From: Isoetes taiwanensis
Lineage: Eukaryota; Streptophyta; Lycopodiopsida; Isoetales; Isoetaceae
DNA length: 64,000 nucleotides
Assembly (NCBI GenBank): GCA_021234155.1
Contig: JAJEKV010000031.1
Location: 1,793,614 to 1,857,613, forward strand
Direction of reading: 5' to 3'
Position numbers and translations under genes: made by a program. Numbering within the stretch: position 1 is the stretch's first letter; each line of letters starts with the position of its first letter. Below the pieces are notes generated by a model. It did not search any database, had not been told where the DNA came from, and saw only the letters and a program-made list of their open reading frames with translations. Shown piece after piece: positions 10,089 through 19,914 of this stretch.

Positions 10089-10685
10089 TGATGGAAATAT
10101 GTCATATTATAATTCATGGCAATACTGTGACAGTGATTATACTGAGCCAAGATGATCTAGAGATGATGCTGGATGAAGACTTGAGTTTACATGGCTTAGG
10201 CTAAAGGTCTTACATGGGATTTATATGAGATATTAGGTTAACTAAAGGTTAGCCTATATATCATAGTTTCAATGGTTCGATATCAGCATATTTATAGCTG
10301 AGGTTAATGTTCGGTCCAATGAGGCTAAGGCATGAAATATAAACTTGCTATTGGGATTGTCGGTGAGCAAGTCTGGCGCCGATTCTTGATGAATCGGTGC
10401 CGAATACAAAATATATAAGGAGTAATCTAATTGCAGAGGATGTACAGATGATCAGATTCACAAATAGGTGAATGCCTGGGCTGTCGGATTAATCTAAAGT
10501 TGATCTATAATCGTGTTATTGGTAAACAAGCTTGACCATTGTGCTGCTACAGTGTTTTATTCGATAAACATTGATATTTATATTCAAACCATTGGAATCA
10601 TTGAGTTCAATGTCTTATTGATAAAACCTTAGAATAACTTTGCAAAGTTGTTGAGACTGGATTATCTATACTAACAATTCTATCA
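10089..10685 (+). repeat. 5' LTR of the copia element
   Basis: 597 bp, from TGATGGAAATATG to CAATTCTATCA. It matches the 3' LTR except at three transition sites. It holds the promoter (TATA-like box at 10412) and starts with TG and ends with CA as expected. Confidence 0.96.
10412..10419 (+). promoter_or_regulatory. TATA box in the 5' LTR
   Basis: TATATAAG lies in the second half of the LTR, where U3 would meet R. Transcription would be expected to begin about 25-35 bp downstream. The same box is present in the 3' LTR. Confidence 0.55.
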
Positions 10686-10686
10686 G

Positions 10687-10698
10687 TGGTATCAGAGC
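10687..10698 (+). other. Primer-binding site (initiator tRNA-Met)
   Basis: TGGTATCAGAGC begins one base after the LTR. It is the usual plant copia primer-binding site, complementary to the 3' end of initiator tRNA-Met. Confidence 0.93.
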
Positions 10699-10710
10699 AT
10701 CCAGGTTAAC

Positions 10711-13700
10711 ATGGCAAGTAGATTTGGAGCATCCTTATTGAATGGGATCAAAGTGTATGAAGGAGGTCCAGGTTTTCAGATCTGGAAGGAGCAGATGAAA
10801 AATGTCCTAGAAAATGAAAATTTGTGGGAATTGGTAATTGAATCTAATGATTCAACTAGTGCAATTGCAGGATCTACTAGTGGAGCTGGAAATAGAAGAG
10901 AAAGCAGCTCTTCTGATGCGACTGAAGCAGCCACAGCCACAGTAACTGCAAGTGCAATCAGTGAAGCAGCAAAAGTCAAGGAGGCATATGCTATATTGAC
11001 TAGCAAAGTTGGAGCTTCAATCCTGCTCAAAGTTAGGGGAAAGACACCAGCAGAAATTTGGAGGTATTTACTCAAACATTTTGAAGAAAAATCGTCATCA
11101 CAAATTGACATTCTAGACAAGGAACTTAGGAAGCTAAGGCTTAAAGAAGAAGATGATCTTACCAAATTCTTTTCTAGATTTGATAATATAGTGGCAGATC
11201 TTGAAGGTGCTGGTGTAATAATGACAGAACAGCAGAAATTATTGCATGTAGCAAGGGCAGTAGAAAGCAATAAACAATTAGCTACTCTAATCAGGAATGT
11301 TGCAAGGAATAGGGAATCAGCTGAGGAGATGATCAGAACAGAGTTTGAGCAGACAAAAGACATACACAATGAACAAGATGATGTAGAAATACTGTATGCT
11401 GGCAGAAGCAAGTTTAGAGGAAATAGCTCATATGGTGCTAAAGAAAAAGGACAAATAGGTCCATGCTATCATTGCAAAGCACTTGGCCATCTTAAATTTG
11501 ATTGTCCCAAACTCAAAGAAGCTGAATGCTATAACTGTGGAGGAAAAGGCCACTTTGCTAATAAATGCTCTAGCAGCAAAAGAGGAAGATCAAACAGAGG
11601 CAGGGGCTCTTATAGAGGAAGAGGTCGAGGCAAATCAAGTGCTGCTGTTAATCTAACCCAAGAAAGTGAAGAGAGCATAAGTGAGGAAGACGAGGACGCT
11701 GAGGTAAGGAAAATTAATACCTTGAATGTTTCTACTGATAATGATGCTAATGCTGAAAATGACATCATGATCCTAGATAGTGGAGCAGAAAAAACAGGAC
11801 AAAAACAAGGAAAGCTTTTACATGAGGAGAAGGAAGGACGAACAAGTTATGTTAAGCTTGGTAATGGAGATCTTCAAAGGGTTCACTGCTCAGGGACTTT
11901 AGAATTGTTTGATCTGCAAGGGAAACCAGTTATCTTGAAGGATGTACTATGTGTACCTTCATTGGTCAGGAATCTTATTTCAGTTAGCCAGTTAGTAGAT
12001 ATGGGATACACAGTTGTATTCAATAGGTTGCAATGTACTGTTTTGTTGAATGATGAAATCAAGTTTCTTGGAAAACGTGTTGGTAATCTATTTGGCTTGG
12101 AGAATAATTTACCTGCTGTTAATGTTATTACTGTACCTTCTATAGACACTTGGCATGAAAGACTGTGTCACACCAGCAACAAAAACGTAGAAATCATGAT
12201 CAAACAAGGACTAATAAAGGCCAATGAGACAAGTACAGGAAAGAAAGTTTGTTATGGATGTATGTTAGGGAAACATGCAAGATTACCCTTCAAGAAATCT
12301 CACAAAAGAGCAAAAGGGATTTTAGATCTCATACATACAGACCTCTGTGGACCTCTAAATGTCAGAGGCATTACTGGGAAGAAATACTTTATCACCTTTA
12401 TTGATGATTATAGCAGAAAGACCAAATGTGCATGCTTAAAAAGCAAAGATGAAGCCTTTGAGGCATTTAAGACATTTGCTGCAGAAGTAGAGCTTGAGAC
12501 TGGAAGGAAAATTAAAGGTGTGCGCTCAGATAGGGGAGGAGAATATTTATCCACTGAATTCAAGAAGTATTGCAGGCTGAGAGGTATAAAGAGACAACTT
12601 ACTTGTAGCTTTTCTCCACAGCAGAATGGTGTGGCTGAGAGGAAAAATAGAACAATACTTAATGCTGTCAGAGCAATGATAAAACATGCAGGATTACCTA
12701 ATTTCTTGTGGGAAGAAGCAGTTAAAACTGCTGTAGAGGTCCAGAATTCATTACCTTCAGCAAGTATTAATGGTAATACGCCTGAAAAGTTATGGTCGAT
12801 AAAACCATCAAACTATGACAAACTGAAAGTGTATGGCTGCTTGGGATTTGTACATGTCCCTAAAGAAAAAAGGTTAAAGCTTGATGATCGAGCTAGAGTT
12901 GCCTATTTAGTAGGCTATGATGAACATTCAAAGGCATATAGAATGTTTGATCCAGAAAAAAGGAAGATACTAGTGAGCAGGGATGTGACATTTGATGAAA
13001 GTCAATGTTACAAAGAAAACAAGCATGTTCTGAAAATGGTCAGCAAGCAAGAAGAGGAACAAGCAAACAAAATTGAAGACATTGAAATTATTAATGATGA
13101 TGATAATAATCACACTTGTGCTGATATGCAGGAACAACAAGAATCCTTAACCCATATTGATGCAGGGAATGGTGATGCAGAAGAACAAACTGATGTAGAG
13201 AATGCTGATACAGAAGAACAAAATTCAGAAGCTAACAGGACAAATGCTGGTACAAAATCTGAGAGAAAGACACGAGTCCAAGCTCTACAAGAAGAAGCAA
13301 AGGTTAGTCTTGAATTATTTGGAAGAGATGCACAAGGTAGAAGTAGGAGACTTAGACATGAAAACTCAGAATTAAATTTGGTAGAAGTATTAGCAATGTT
13401 GGATTATGAAACACCCAAAACCTTTCAGCAAGCCATCAAAGATGTAAATGAGTCAAGGTGGAAAGATGCAATGAAGGAAGAGCTTAATGCTTTCATTAAA
13501 ACAGACACGTTTGAAGTGGTTAACTTGCCAAAAGATAAAAATGTAATTGGTTGCAAATGGATCTTTAAGATCAAGCAAGGTACAGATGAGAAATCTCCTA
13601 AATTTAAAGCTAGATTAGTTGCTCAAGGGTTCACTCAAAAATATGGGGTTGACTATGAAGACACATTTTCTCCAATTGTAAAAATGGCAAGTATCAGGAT

Positions 13701-14979
13701 GCTTCTAGCTATGGCAAATGCTAAAGACTTAGAAATACATCATATGGATGTGACAACAGCGTTTTTGAATGCTAAACTAGATGAGGAGATTTACATGAAA
13801 CAACCCCCTGGTTTTGAGCAAGGGAGAGACAAAGTATGGAAGCTTAAAAGAGCAGTTTACGGTTTGAAACAATCTCCAAGACAATGGTACCTGTGCATGG
13901 ATAGTTATCTCAAAGAACAAGGATTTACCAAGCTAAGAAATGATGGAAACATCTACATGTTCAAACAGGGATCAGAATTTTGTTACATAGCTCTTTATGT
14001 TGACGACAATATCATGGTGAGCAGTAATATTGCAATATTACAGAAATGCAAGGATATTTTGAAAAACAGATTTGAAATGGTAGATCTTGGGGAATTAAAG
14101 AAATTCCTTGGAATAGAAGTACATAGGAACAGGGGTAATAAAACTCGACTTTGTCACCGGGGTCTAAATGTTGCAAATCTGCTAAAAAGGTTCAATATGG
14201 AGGAATGCAAACCTGTCAAGACGCCAATGGCTCCTGGCAACAAATTATCCAGAGAATTATGTCCCAAATCGGAGGAAGAAAGAAGTGAAATGAAAAATGT
14301 CCCATATCGAGAACTTGTTGGTTGTCTATTGTACCTGGCAAATAGCACTAGACCAGACATAGCATATGCAGTGAATATCTTGAGTAGGTACAATAATGAT
14401 CCAGGACTGTCACACCTGGCGGCAAAAAAAAGAGTACTTCGATATCTCAAAGGAACAAGTGATTTTGGAATTATATTCAATAGTGACTGCCTAGATCTTC
14501 AGTCTTATTCTGATTCTGACTGGGGTGGAGACCTTGATGAAAGGAAATCAACTTCTGGTTTTATCTTGATGTTAGGTGGAGGTCCAATTGCTTGGAAATG
14601 CAAAAAGCAATGCTCAATAGCATTATCTTCTGCTGAAGCAGAATATTCTGCTACAACATTAGCTGCCAAAGAAATGGTTTGGTGTAGAAGGTTGCTTCAG
14701 GAACTTGGAATGAAGCAAACTGATCCATTAATGTTGTTCTCAGACAGTACCAGCTGCATTGCTATGACAAAAAATCCGGTTTTACACGAAAGGACAAAAC
14801 ATATAGAACTTGAGATGCATTTCATCAGAGAACTTGTTGGTAAAAACATTATTCAGGTACAGTATGTGCATACAGGGAAGCAACTAGCTGATATACTAAC
14901 AAAGCCCTTAACAGACAGCAAATTCTGCCAGTTAAGAAGTATGATAAGTTGCATGAGTTATAATATGAAGGGAGAGTGA
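10711..14979 (+). CDS. Copia gag-pol polyprotein
   Basis: A single frame of 1422 residues. Gag covers about residues 1-300 and has two zinc knuckles (CYHCKALGHLKFDC near 252 and CYNCGGKGHFANKC near 273) and an Arg/Gly-rich stretch. The protease has DSGA at 356-359. Integrase follows, with an HHCC-type zinc region (WHERLCH, then CYGC) and the catalytic triad D544, D607, E643 with 35 residues between the last two. Reverse transcriptase (RVT_2) has YVDDN at 1096-1100. RNase H ends the protein with SSAEAEY and a KHIELEMHFIRE helix. The context after DSGA is unlike the usual copia sequence and could affect protease activity. The stop codon TGA is the first three bases of the 3' LTR. Confidence 0.95.
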   Translation: MASRFGASLLNGIKVYEGGPGFQIWKEQMKNVLENENLWELVIESNDSTSAIAGSTSGAGNRRESSSSDATEAATATVTASAISEAAKVKEAYAILTSKVGASILLKVRGKTPAEIWRYLLKHFEEKSSSQIDILDKELRKLRLKEEDDLTKFFSRFDNIVADLEGAGVIMTEQQKLLHVARAVESNKQLATLIRNVARNRESAEEMIRTEFEQTKDIHNEQDDVEILYAGRSKFRGNSSYGAKEKGQIGPCYHCKALGHLKFDCPKLKEAECYNCGGKGHFANKCSSSKRGRSNRGRGSYRGRGRGKSSAAVNLTQESEESISEEDEDAEVRKINTLNVSTDNDANAENDIMILDSGAEKTGQKQGKLLHEEKEGRTSYVKLGNGDLQRVHCSGTLELFDLQGKPVILKDVLCVPSLVRNLISVSQLVDMGYTVVFNRLQCTVLLNDEIKFLGKRVGNLFGLENNLPAVNVITVPSIDTWHERLCHTSNKNVEIMIKQGLIKANETSTGKKVCYGCMLGKHARLPFKKSHKRAKGILDLIHTDLCGPLNVRGITGKKYFITFIDDYSRKTKCACLKSKDEAFEAFKTFAAEVELETGRKIKGVRSDRGGEYLSTEFKKYCRLRGIKRQLTCSFSPQQNGVAERKNRTILNAVRAMIKHAGLPNFLWEEAVKTAVEVQNSLPSASINGNTPEKLWSIKPSNYDKLKVYGCLGFVHVPKEKRLKLDDRARVAYLVGYDEHSKAYRMFDPEKRKILVSRDVTFDESQCYKENKHVLKMVSKQEEEQANKIEDIEIINDDDNNHTCADMQEQQESLTHIDAGNGDAEEQTDVENADTEEQNSEANRTNAGTKSERKTRVQALQEEAKVSLELFGRDAQGRSRRLRHENSELNLVEVLAMLDYETPKTFQQAIKDVNESRWKDAMKEELNAFIKTDTFEVVNLPKDKNVIGCKWIFKIKQGTDEKSPKFKARLVAQGFTQKYGVDYEDTFSPIVKMASIRMLLAMANAKDLEIHHMDVTTAFLNAKLDEEIYMKQPPGFEQGRDKVWKLKRAVYGLKQSPRQWYLCMDSYLKEQGFTKLRNDGNIYMFKQGSEFCYIALYVDDNIMVSSNIAILQKCKDILKNRFEMVDLGELKKFLGIEVHRNRGNKTRLCHRGLNVANLLKRFNMEECKPVKTPMAPGNKLSRELCPKSEEERSEMKNVPYRELVGCLLYLANSTRPDIAYAVNILSRYNNDPGLSHLAAKKRVLRYLKGTSDFGIIFNSDCLDLQSYSDSDWGGDLDERKSTSGFILMLGGGPIAWKCKKQCSIALSSAEAEYSATTLAAKEMVWCRRLLQELGMKQTDPLMLFSDSTSCIAMTKNPVLHERTKHIELEMHFIRELVGKNIIQVQYVHTGKQLADILTKPLTDSKFCQLRSMISCMSYNMKGE
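14967..14976 (+). other. Polypurine tract
   Basis: GAAGGGAGAG ends exactly at the 3' LTR and is the expected primer site for plus-strand DNA synthesis. It also encodes the last residues of the polyprotein. Confidence 0.85.
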
Positions 14980-15573
14980 TGGAAATATGTCATATTATAA
15001 TTCATGGCAATACTGTGACAGTGATTATACTGAGCCAAGATGATCTAGAGATGATGCTGGATGAAGACTTGAGTTTACATGGCTTAGGCTAAAGGTCTTA
15101 CATGGGATTTATATGAGATATTAGGTTAACTAAAGGTTAGCCTATATATCATAGTTTCAATGGTTCGATATCAGCATATTTATAGCTGAGGTTAATGTTC
15201 GGTCCAATGAGGCTAAGGCATGAAATATAAACTTGCTATTGGGATTGTCGGTGAGCAAGTCTGGCGCCGATTCTTGATGAATCGGTGCCGAATACAAAAT
15301 ATATAAGGAGTAATCTAATTGCAGAGGATGTACAGATGATCGGATTCACAAATAGGTGAATGTCTGGGCTGTCGGATTAATCTAAAGTTGATCTATAATC
15401 GTGTTATTGGTAAACAAGCTTGACCATTGTGCTGCTACAGTGTTTTATTCGATAAACATTGATATTTATATTCAAACCATTGGAATCATTGAGTTCAATG
15501 TCTTATTGATAAAACCTTAAAATAACTTTGCAAAGTTGTTGAGACTGGATTATCTATACTAACAATTCTATCA
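14977..15573 (+). repeat. 3' LTR of the copia element
   Basis: 597 bp, equal in length to the 5' LTR with three transitions between them. It is followed by the second TCTGC target copy. Confidence 0.96.
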
Positions 15574-15578
15574 TCTGC

Positions 15579-15985
15579 ATCACGGCCATTATTTTTGTCA
15601 AATAATATAGACCTCAGCCATTATTTTTGTCAACTAATATAGATCCCCTCGTGATGCCACCAATAAGGCATAAGTTTTGCCCAATGGATATGTGGTGAGT
15701 TGGTATAGGCCTAGTAATGCCAAAATAAATGTACATTTGGTCATGGGTTTAAACCTTGCCAATGTCATTTTCCAAGGTTATTTATAAGACATGTCATATG
15801 GAGAGGAGGGTGTTCGAAGGTTACCGTCACTAGGGCATTGATGCATGGACACATGTCAAGGGCCTTGGGGCATTTCTTCATTGAGCTTTAGCTTGATGAT
15901 TGTCATATTCACATAGGCTCTCTCAACCATACATTGAAAACAAGGTGAGGTCAGAGCTTCAAACTTTGGCAACTTGTCAAGACAC
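15579..15985. other. Spacer with a 32-bp tandem duplication and a tRNA-like box
   Basis: CCATTATTTTTGTCAA is repeated with a 32-bp period at 15584-15653. GGGTTTAAACCTTGCCAATG near 15745 resembles a pol III B box and recurs as GGGTTCAAACCTTGCCAATG near 18543, so both may be remnants of one SINE family. No coding sequence was recognised. Confidence 0.4.
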
Positions 15986-16106
15986 GCCAACACCACTCCA
16001 TGTGCAACATTGCTTTTTCTATACTGCCCTTAAGCCAATCTTCCAATTCATCGATATAGAGACCAAATAAAGTTGGTGATGCTGGGCATCCTTGCTTAAC
16101 ACCAAT

Positions 16107-16256
16107 ATTACTGCAAAGGTTTTTCCTTTGAAAACCTTTCGAGGCAGGGGTTTTTTAATCCTAGTAGTAATGATTGTACTAGCCCATTGTATGGGTCCCA
16201 TGACCTATTGGTCTCCGTGGACGTTTAAAAAACTATTCTATTCTATTCTATTCTGT
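16107..16256 (+). mobile_element. Short LINE-C/SINE 3'-end insertion with (ATTCT)n tail
   Basis: About 150 bp interrupt the older LINE between its GVKQGCP block and upstream RT block. The segment aligns with the 3' end of LINE-C (minus strand, 40687-40857). Both share a folded region with GGTTTTT and GAAAACC arms, then ATGGGTCCCATG, a TTGGTCTCCGTGGACG-like box, an A run and a short-repeat tail. It is either a heavily 5'-truncated LINE copy or a SINE using the LINE 3' end. Confidence 0.65.
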
Positions 16257-17108
16257 AATTTCATGTTACAATTCTCCACTAATGGAAAACTTAACTATGC
16301 AAGGACTTGCTCATATAATCTATTCACCATAGCTTGTAATTCAGAAGACACATGGAGATTCATGAACCTTTGGACAAGTTGATTGCAAGGGACATTTTCA
16401 AATGCTTTGCTGAGTTCTACAAGACATCCATATAATGCCAGTTTCTTCCCCTTAGACTGTTCACTAAAAACCCGCATTGTGACCAAATGGTCTATCATTG
16501 AATGCTCTGGTCTAATGTCAGCTTGTCCAATTGCTCGTACATTCTGATTTTTTGCCCATCTAGATAATTTCATTTCAAGCACTGAGCCAAAAAGCTTTGC
16601 CATCAAGATGCTTATCATTATCTTGCGATGATTGTTAACAAGGTTCTTACAACTGCTTTTATGAATAGGCACAATTCTACTGAGCTGCCATTCAGAAGGA
16701 AAAGCTGTGTGCATAATGGAATTAAACAAATCAGCAACTTCCACAGCTATGGAATCCTTGGCCCATAATATCTCGGCCTTAAGACCAATGATGTCTTCTG
16801 CTTTGCCATTTGCTAGTGTATGAACACCCTATTGTACATCTTCTACAGTAAGGAAAGTTTCAGTTGGGATGACTAGGGCGTCGATAAGTGCTTACCTTCC
16901 TTGTAATATAGGCTTTGAGTATATGTAAACATCTGTCCAACATCTATCTCCGCTTCCAAAATTCTTTTGGCTTATGCGATAATTGAAAGCTAAGTTTAGC
17001 TGATAAAGTATTTCAACTTTTTGCACTTAAGCAGTTTGCGATATGAATGCAAATGTGCCATTCTATCCCCACTATGGATATGCTTAAGATGAGCTTGGGC
17101 AGACTAAC

Positions 17109-17679
17109 TGTTACGATTCTAACCTAAAATCCAGACATCAAGGGTAAATCTGGTCTATGCAAAGAGACCAAGGGATCTGTGTGGCCAGGTGATCTGAGTG
17201 ATCAATCTGAATTAAGCTTTGTGCACTCAGAGGGAGTCAAGTATTAAATGCGTACACAAGAATGGTATTAGGAAGGTCAATGCCCTAATACCGTATTAGG
17301 ATGGTAAATGCCCTAATATAGCCGTATGTATTGGGAGTCATGACCCCAATCATAAGCTGCCTTTGTGTGTCATCTTTGGCCCAAAAGGTGAAAGCCAAAG
17401 GCAGAAGGAGGAGGTAAAAGGCGAACTAGATCTATTTAAAGAGGGGGCTTCATGGAGGAAGGGACGTCACATTCTAAGGAGCCTTTTCCTCTGGCTATGC
17501 CCTATTCTAGTTCCTAGCTCATTGGTTGGATCTATGGTTGGGAGGCGAGACCTTCACCTCTCCTTGCAGTCACCTAAGTTCTGTGTGGACTTAGTGAGAA
17601 TTCACTTGCAATTTGTGACACTGCTCAAACCAAAGCTTATCCTTTTTACTACCTTGGTGCTGAGAAGACAGTTTTAACA
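17109..17679 (+). mobile_element. Probable solo LTR
   Basis: A 571-bp insertion in the LINE relic starts TGTTACGATT and ends GTTTTAACA, giving the TGTTA/TAACA inverted ends typical of LTRs. A TATTTAAAG box lies near 17436. No internal region is present, and I could not find a clean 5-bp target duplication. The open frame at 17363-17677 inside it has no recognisable product. Confidence 0.5.
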
Positions 17680-18290
17680 GCCTTTAGAACTCTATTTTCA
17701 AATGCATGGCACCTTTGAAATGCATCAATAGGTCTATTCTAATCAGCAAGATAACCATCTAAAATCTCTGCATATCTTTCATGCTTATCATAATCCAGAA
17801 TCAGTTTTGGTTTGTTGCAATACCAATTTCGTCGCTGCCTAGAATGCCCGTGAATTTTCAAGTAAAAAATGAGTGGACAATGTTATGCTTCTAGTTGGAT
17901 ATCCTCAACTCGAAAATTGGCCATCAGATCTTCTGCAACATGAACATCAGCTAATTGGTAATTCACCGCACTCTTACCTATAGTAGTTTGATTGTTATAA
18001 TATGAAGATATTGGAAATCGTTTGCATCCGTTAAGAATGAGCAAGTCACAAGAGCTGCATAAAGAGAGCAAATGTTTACCTATGGTGCTTACTACCTCAT
18101 TTGAAGATACATGTTTCCAATCTGAGCCTAAAATGTGCCAAGCCTCTTTATCTTTCATCTATAGTGGATCAATCTTATCTTGTTAGAATCATGAAGCTTG
18201 TAAACTACATTTCGAGCATTAAAATTTCCGGCCAATCACATTCCCCCTTTGGAAGAAGTAAGCAATATTTGAACTAAGATGTGCAAAAGG

Positions 18291-18952
18291 GTCTTGCTTA
18301 GATAACCCTTCCTACTTACAGACTTTTCGTTGTAGAGGTGCAAAGTAGGATGTTGTGATGTATATATTTTGCATGTTTGCTTCTATTAAAAGCCATGCAT
18401 ATTAAAGAAGCAATATCCTTTTTTGCATATCCAACAATTCCACCTTCACCTCTTCCTTTATCTGAGGACCTGGTCTTGCATGTAGCAAATATATGCTCAA
18501 AACCTTGCCACTTTAGTTACTCTAGATGTGCATTTGGTCTTGGGTTCAAACCTTGCCAATGTGTGTTTATTTTTGGGAGTTGGTTACTAGGGGTATACGA
18601 TGATGATCCCCGACCTGGTAGAACTTAAAAGCCTATACGTGTCCTCCACTTTGGCTGCCGCAAGGCAGTGGAATAAACTAGCTAGCCTGTACAAGATTAG
18701 TTTAGTATAGACGTTAAACAAGTAATAAAAAAACAACGGGACCATGGCAGGTGGCACTAGGATGGTGAGGTTGAAAAAGCAATGCCCCTAGTGTTGCCCC
18801 TGGAATCTAGACTTCCTAAGGTGGGCTTATATCCTGCCTACAAAGTGTGCATGTACATCAAAAGTTATATAGAGTAACTGCCTTGATTGATACAATTAGA
18901 GAAGAAGGAGTGTTAAGTAAACTCAAAGTGCATTAGAATCCACACTCAAGCA
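18291..18952. other. Intergenic, no gene recognised
   Basis: AT-rich sequence with one SINE-like B-box segment near 18543. A plus-strand frame at 18377-18628 has no family features. Confidence 0.4.
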
Positions 18953-19290
18953 GTGAATGCAAATGAAGGAAGAAATATAAACACAAGGCAAAGGAAAAAA
19001 AAATCAAAGACAATGGCTTCCAAGGATGTGCTCGATCTGCAAGAAGTCATTATTTCGTGCTATGATTTTACCCTCAGGTCTGATAGTCGTCTATGGAAAA
19101 AGACAATTACTTTGCTCAAGAAGGCTTTTGAAGAAGAAGAAGGGAATGATAAGAATGGATATGAGGACAATTATTTTGTTCCTTCCACATACATCAAAGA
19201 AGAAGATCATTCAAGCCCTTCCACAAGTGACAGTGAAGCAAATGAAAATGATGATGATGGCATAGTGTCTATGATGATTTATTTGATCCT
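18953..19290 (+). pseudogene. Fragment of a DUF7869-transposase C-terminal tail
   Basis: The frame reads YDFTLRSDSRLWKKTITLLK, then a Ser/Asp/Glu-rich stretch with STSDSEANENDDDG. It parallels the end of the transposase at 52700-52973, which has YDFTLKVDNRLRATTVNLLK followed by a similar acidic Ser-rich tail. Only the last 110 or so residues are present. It is a relic of a second copy of the inner-transposon family or a relative, now detached from the rest. Confidence 0.5.
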
Positions 19291-19350
19291 AAGTTCATCA
19301 CCCAATTATTTGAAGATTTTTGGGTTTTGGGATTTTTGGGTTAAAAAAAC

Positions 19351-19380
19351 TATTCTATTCTATTCTATTCTATTCTATTC
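19351..19380 (+). repeat. (ATTCT)n microsatellite
   Basis: Six TATTC units follow GGTTAAAAAAAC, much like the tail at 16225-16256. It may be the 3' tail of another LINE/SINE copy whose body is no longer recognisable. Confidence 0.6.
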
Positions 19381-19596
19381 AAAAAATATTCAACAAGCAA
19401 ATTTGCAATGGCTTTCATTTTGTTAAAGAAATATAGATGGACATTTCAAAAAAATTCATGCATTTGTTGATACTCCAAATTGTCAATCAAGGCTAAATAT
19501 CATTGGATGAAATACAAATGATTTCTCAAAAGGCCTGAAAATCTGTACTACCCCCCAAACTGCAATGAGGAAGAAGGAGAAAATGCTTCAGAAATA

Positions 19597-19908
19597 GTGG
19601 ACGATTTCTTCCAGAACACTATGCATCTTGCAAATCCTGGACATATTTACTGTAGAAGAATTGGCAAGAGAATAGATGGTCGCTCAAGGCCAATTTTGCT
19701 CAAGTTTGGAAACCTGGAAACAAGAACACGGGTTATGCAGCACAAAAGTCATCTAAAAGGCCATAAAATATGGCTCAACGATGATCTTACTCCACAGCAA
19801 CAGAAAGAACGCAAATTGCTTCTAGAAGAAGTACGAAAATTGAAAGATGAAGGTAAACAAGCTTATATTGTGAATAGTAAACTAGTGATTAGAAACCGGG
19901 ATGCATAG
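19597..19908 (+). CDS. LINE-B ORF1, C-terminal portion
   Basis: A 104-residue frame just before ORF2. RPILLKFGNLETRTRVMQHK, a KGHKIWLNDDLTPQQQKER segment and an ARG/Lys-rich end resemble the RRM and C-terminal domain of LINE ORF1 proteins, where LxxDLTxxxxxxR is a common motif. This protein would bind element RNA. The reading frame upstream continues to about 19530 but with a stop, so the N-terminus is probably lost. It stops six bases before ORF2, a tight spacing expected for a bicistronic LINE RNA. Confidence 0.6.
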   Translation: MDDFFQNTMHLANPGHIYCRRIGKRIDGRSRPILLKFGNLETRTRVMQHKSHLKGHKIWLNDDLTPQQQKERKLLLEEVRKLKDEGKQAYIVNSKLVIRNRDA

Positions 19909-19914
19909 GGATGC

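Larger units (their letters stand above)
10089..15573 (+). mobile_element. Complete Ty1/copia LTR retrotransposon
   Basis: The 5,485-bp element is flanked by a 5-bp duplication TCTGC (10084-10088 and 15574-15578). It has two 597-bp LTRs starting TGATGG and ending ATCA, a primer-binding site complementary to initiator tRNA-Met, a polypurine tract and one uninterrupted gag-pol frame. My side-by-side reading of the LTRs finds three differences, all transitions, about 0.5%. Insertion was therefore recent, and the copy may be able to move on its own. Confidence 0.96.
15986..18290 (-). pseudogene. Degraded LINE-B-like endonuclease-RT relic
   Basis: Read on the minus strand from 18290, fragments follow the same order as LINE-B ORF2. 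An endonuclease piece (NFNARN, then LLSLCSSCDLLILNG) lies at 17883-18290. RT blocks at 16295-16744 include FPSEWQLSRIVPIHK and MIDHLVTMRVFSEQS. The block GVKQGCPASPTLFG lies near 16080-16105, followed by a YIDELEDWL-like end. Many stops and frameshifts are present. Two later insertions split it, one at 16107-16256 and one at 17109-17679. It is an old dead copy related to the element at 19560-23258. Confidence 0.75.

Noticed and set aside
10776-11411. 211-codon minus-strand frame
   Set aside because: It is the antisense of copia gag, with no domain of its own.
17104-17684. Target duplication around the solo LTR
   Set aside because: Flanking five-base words differ (CTAAC and GCCTT).
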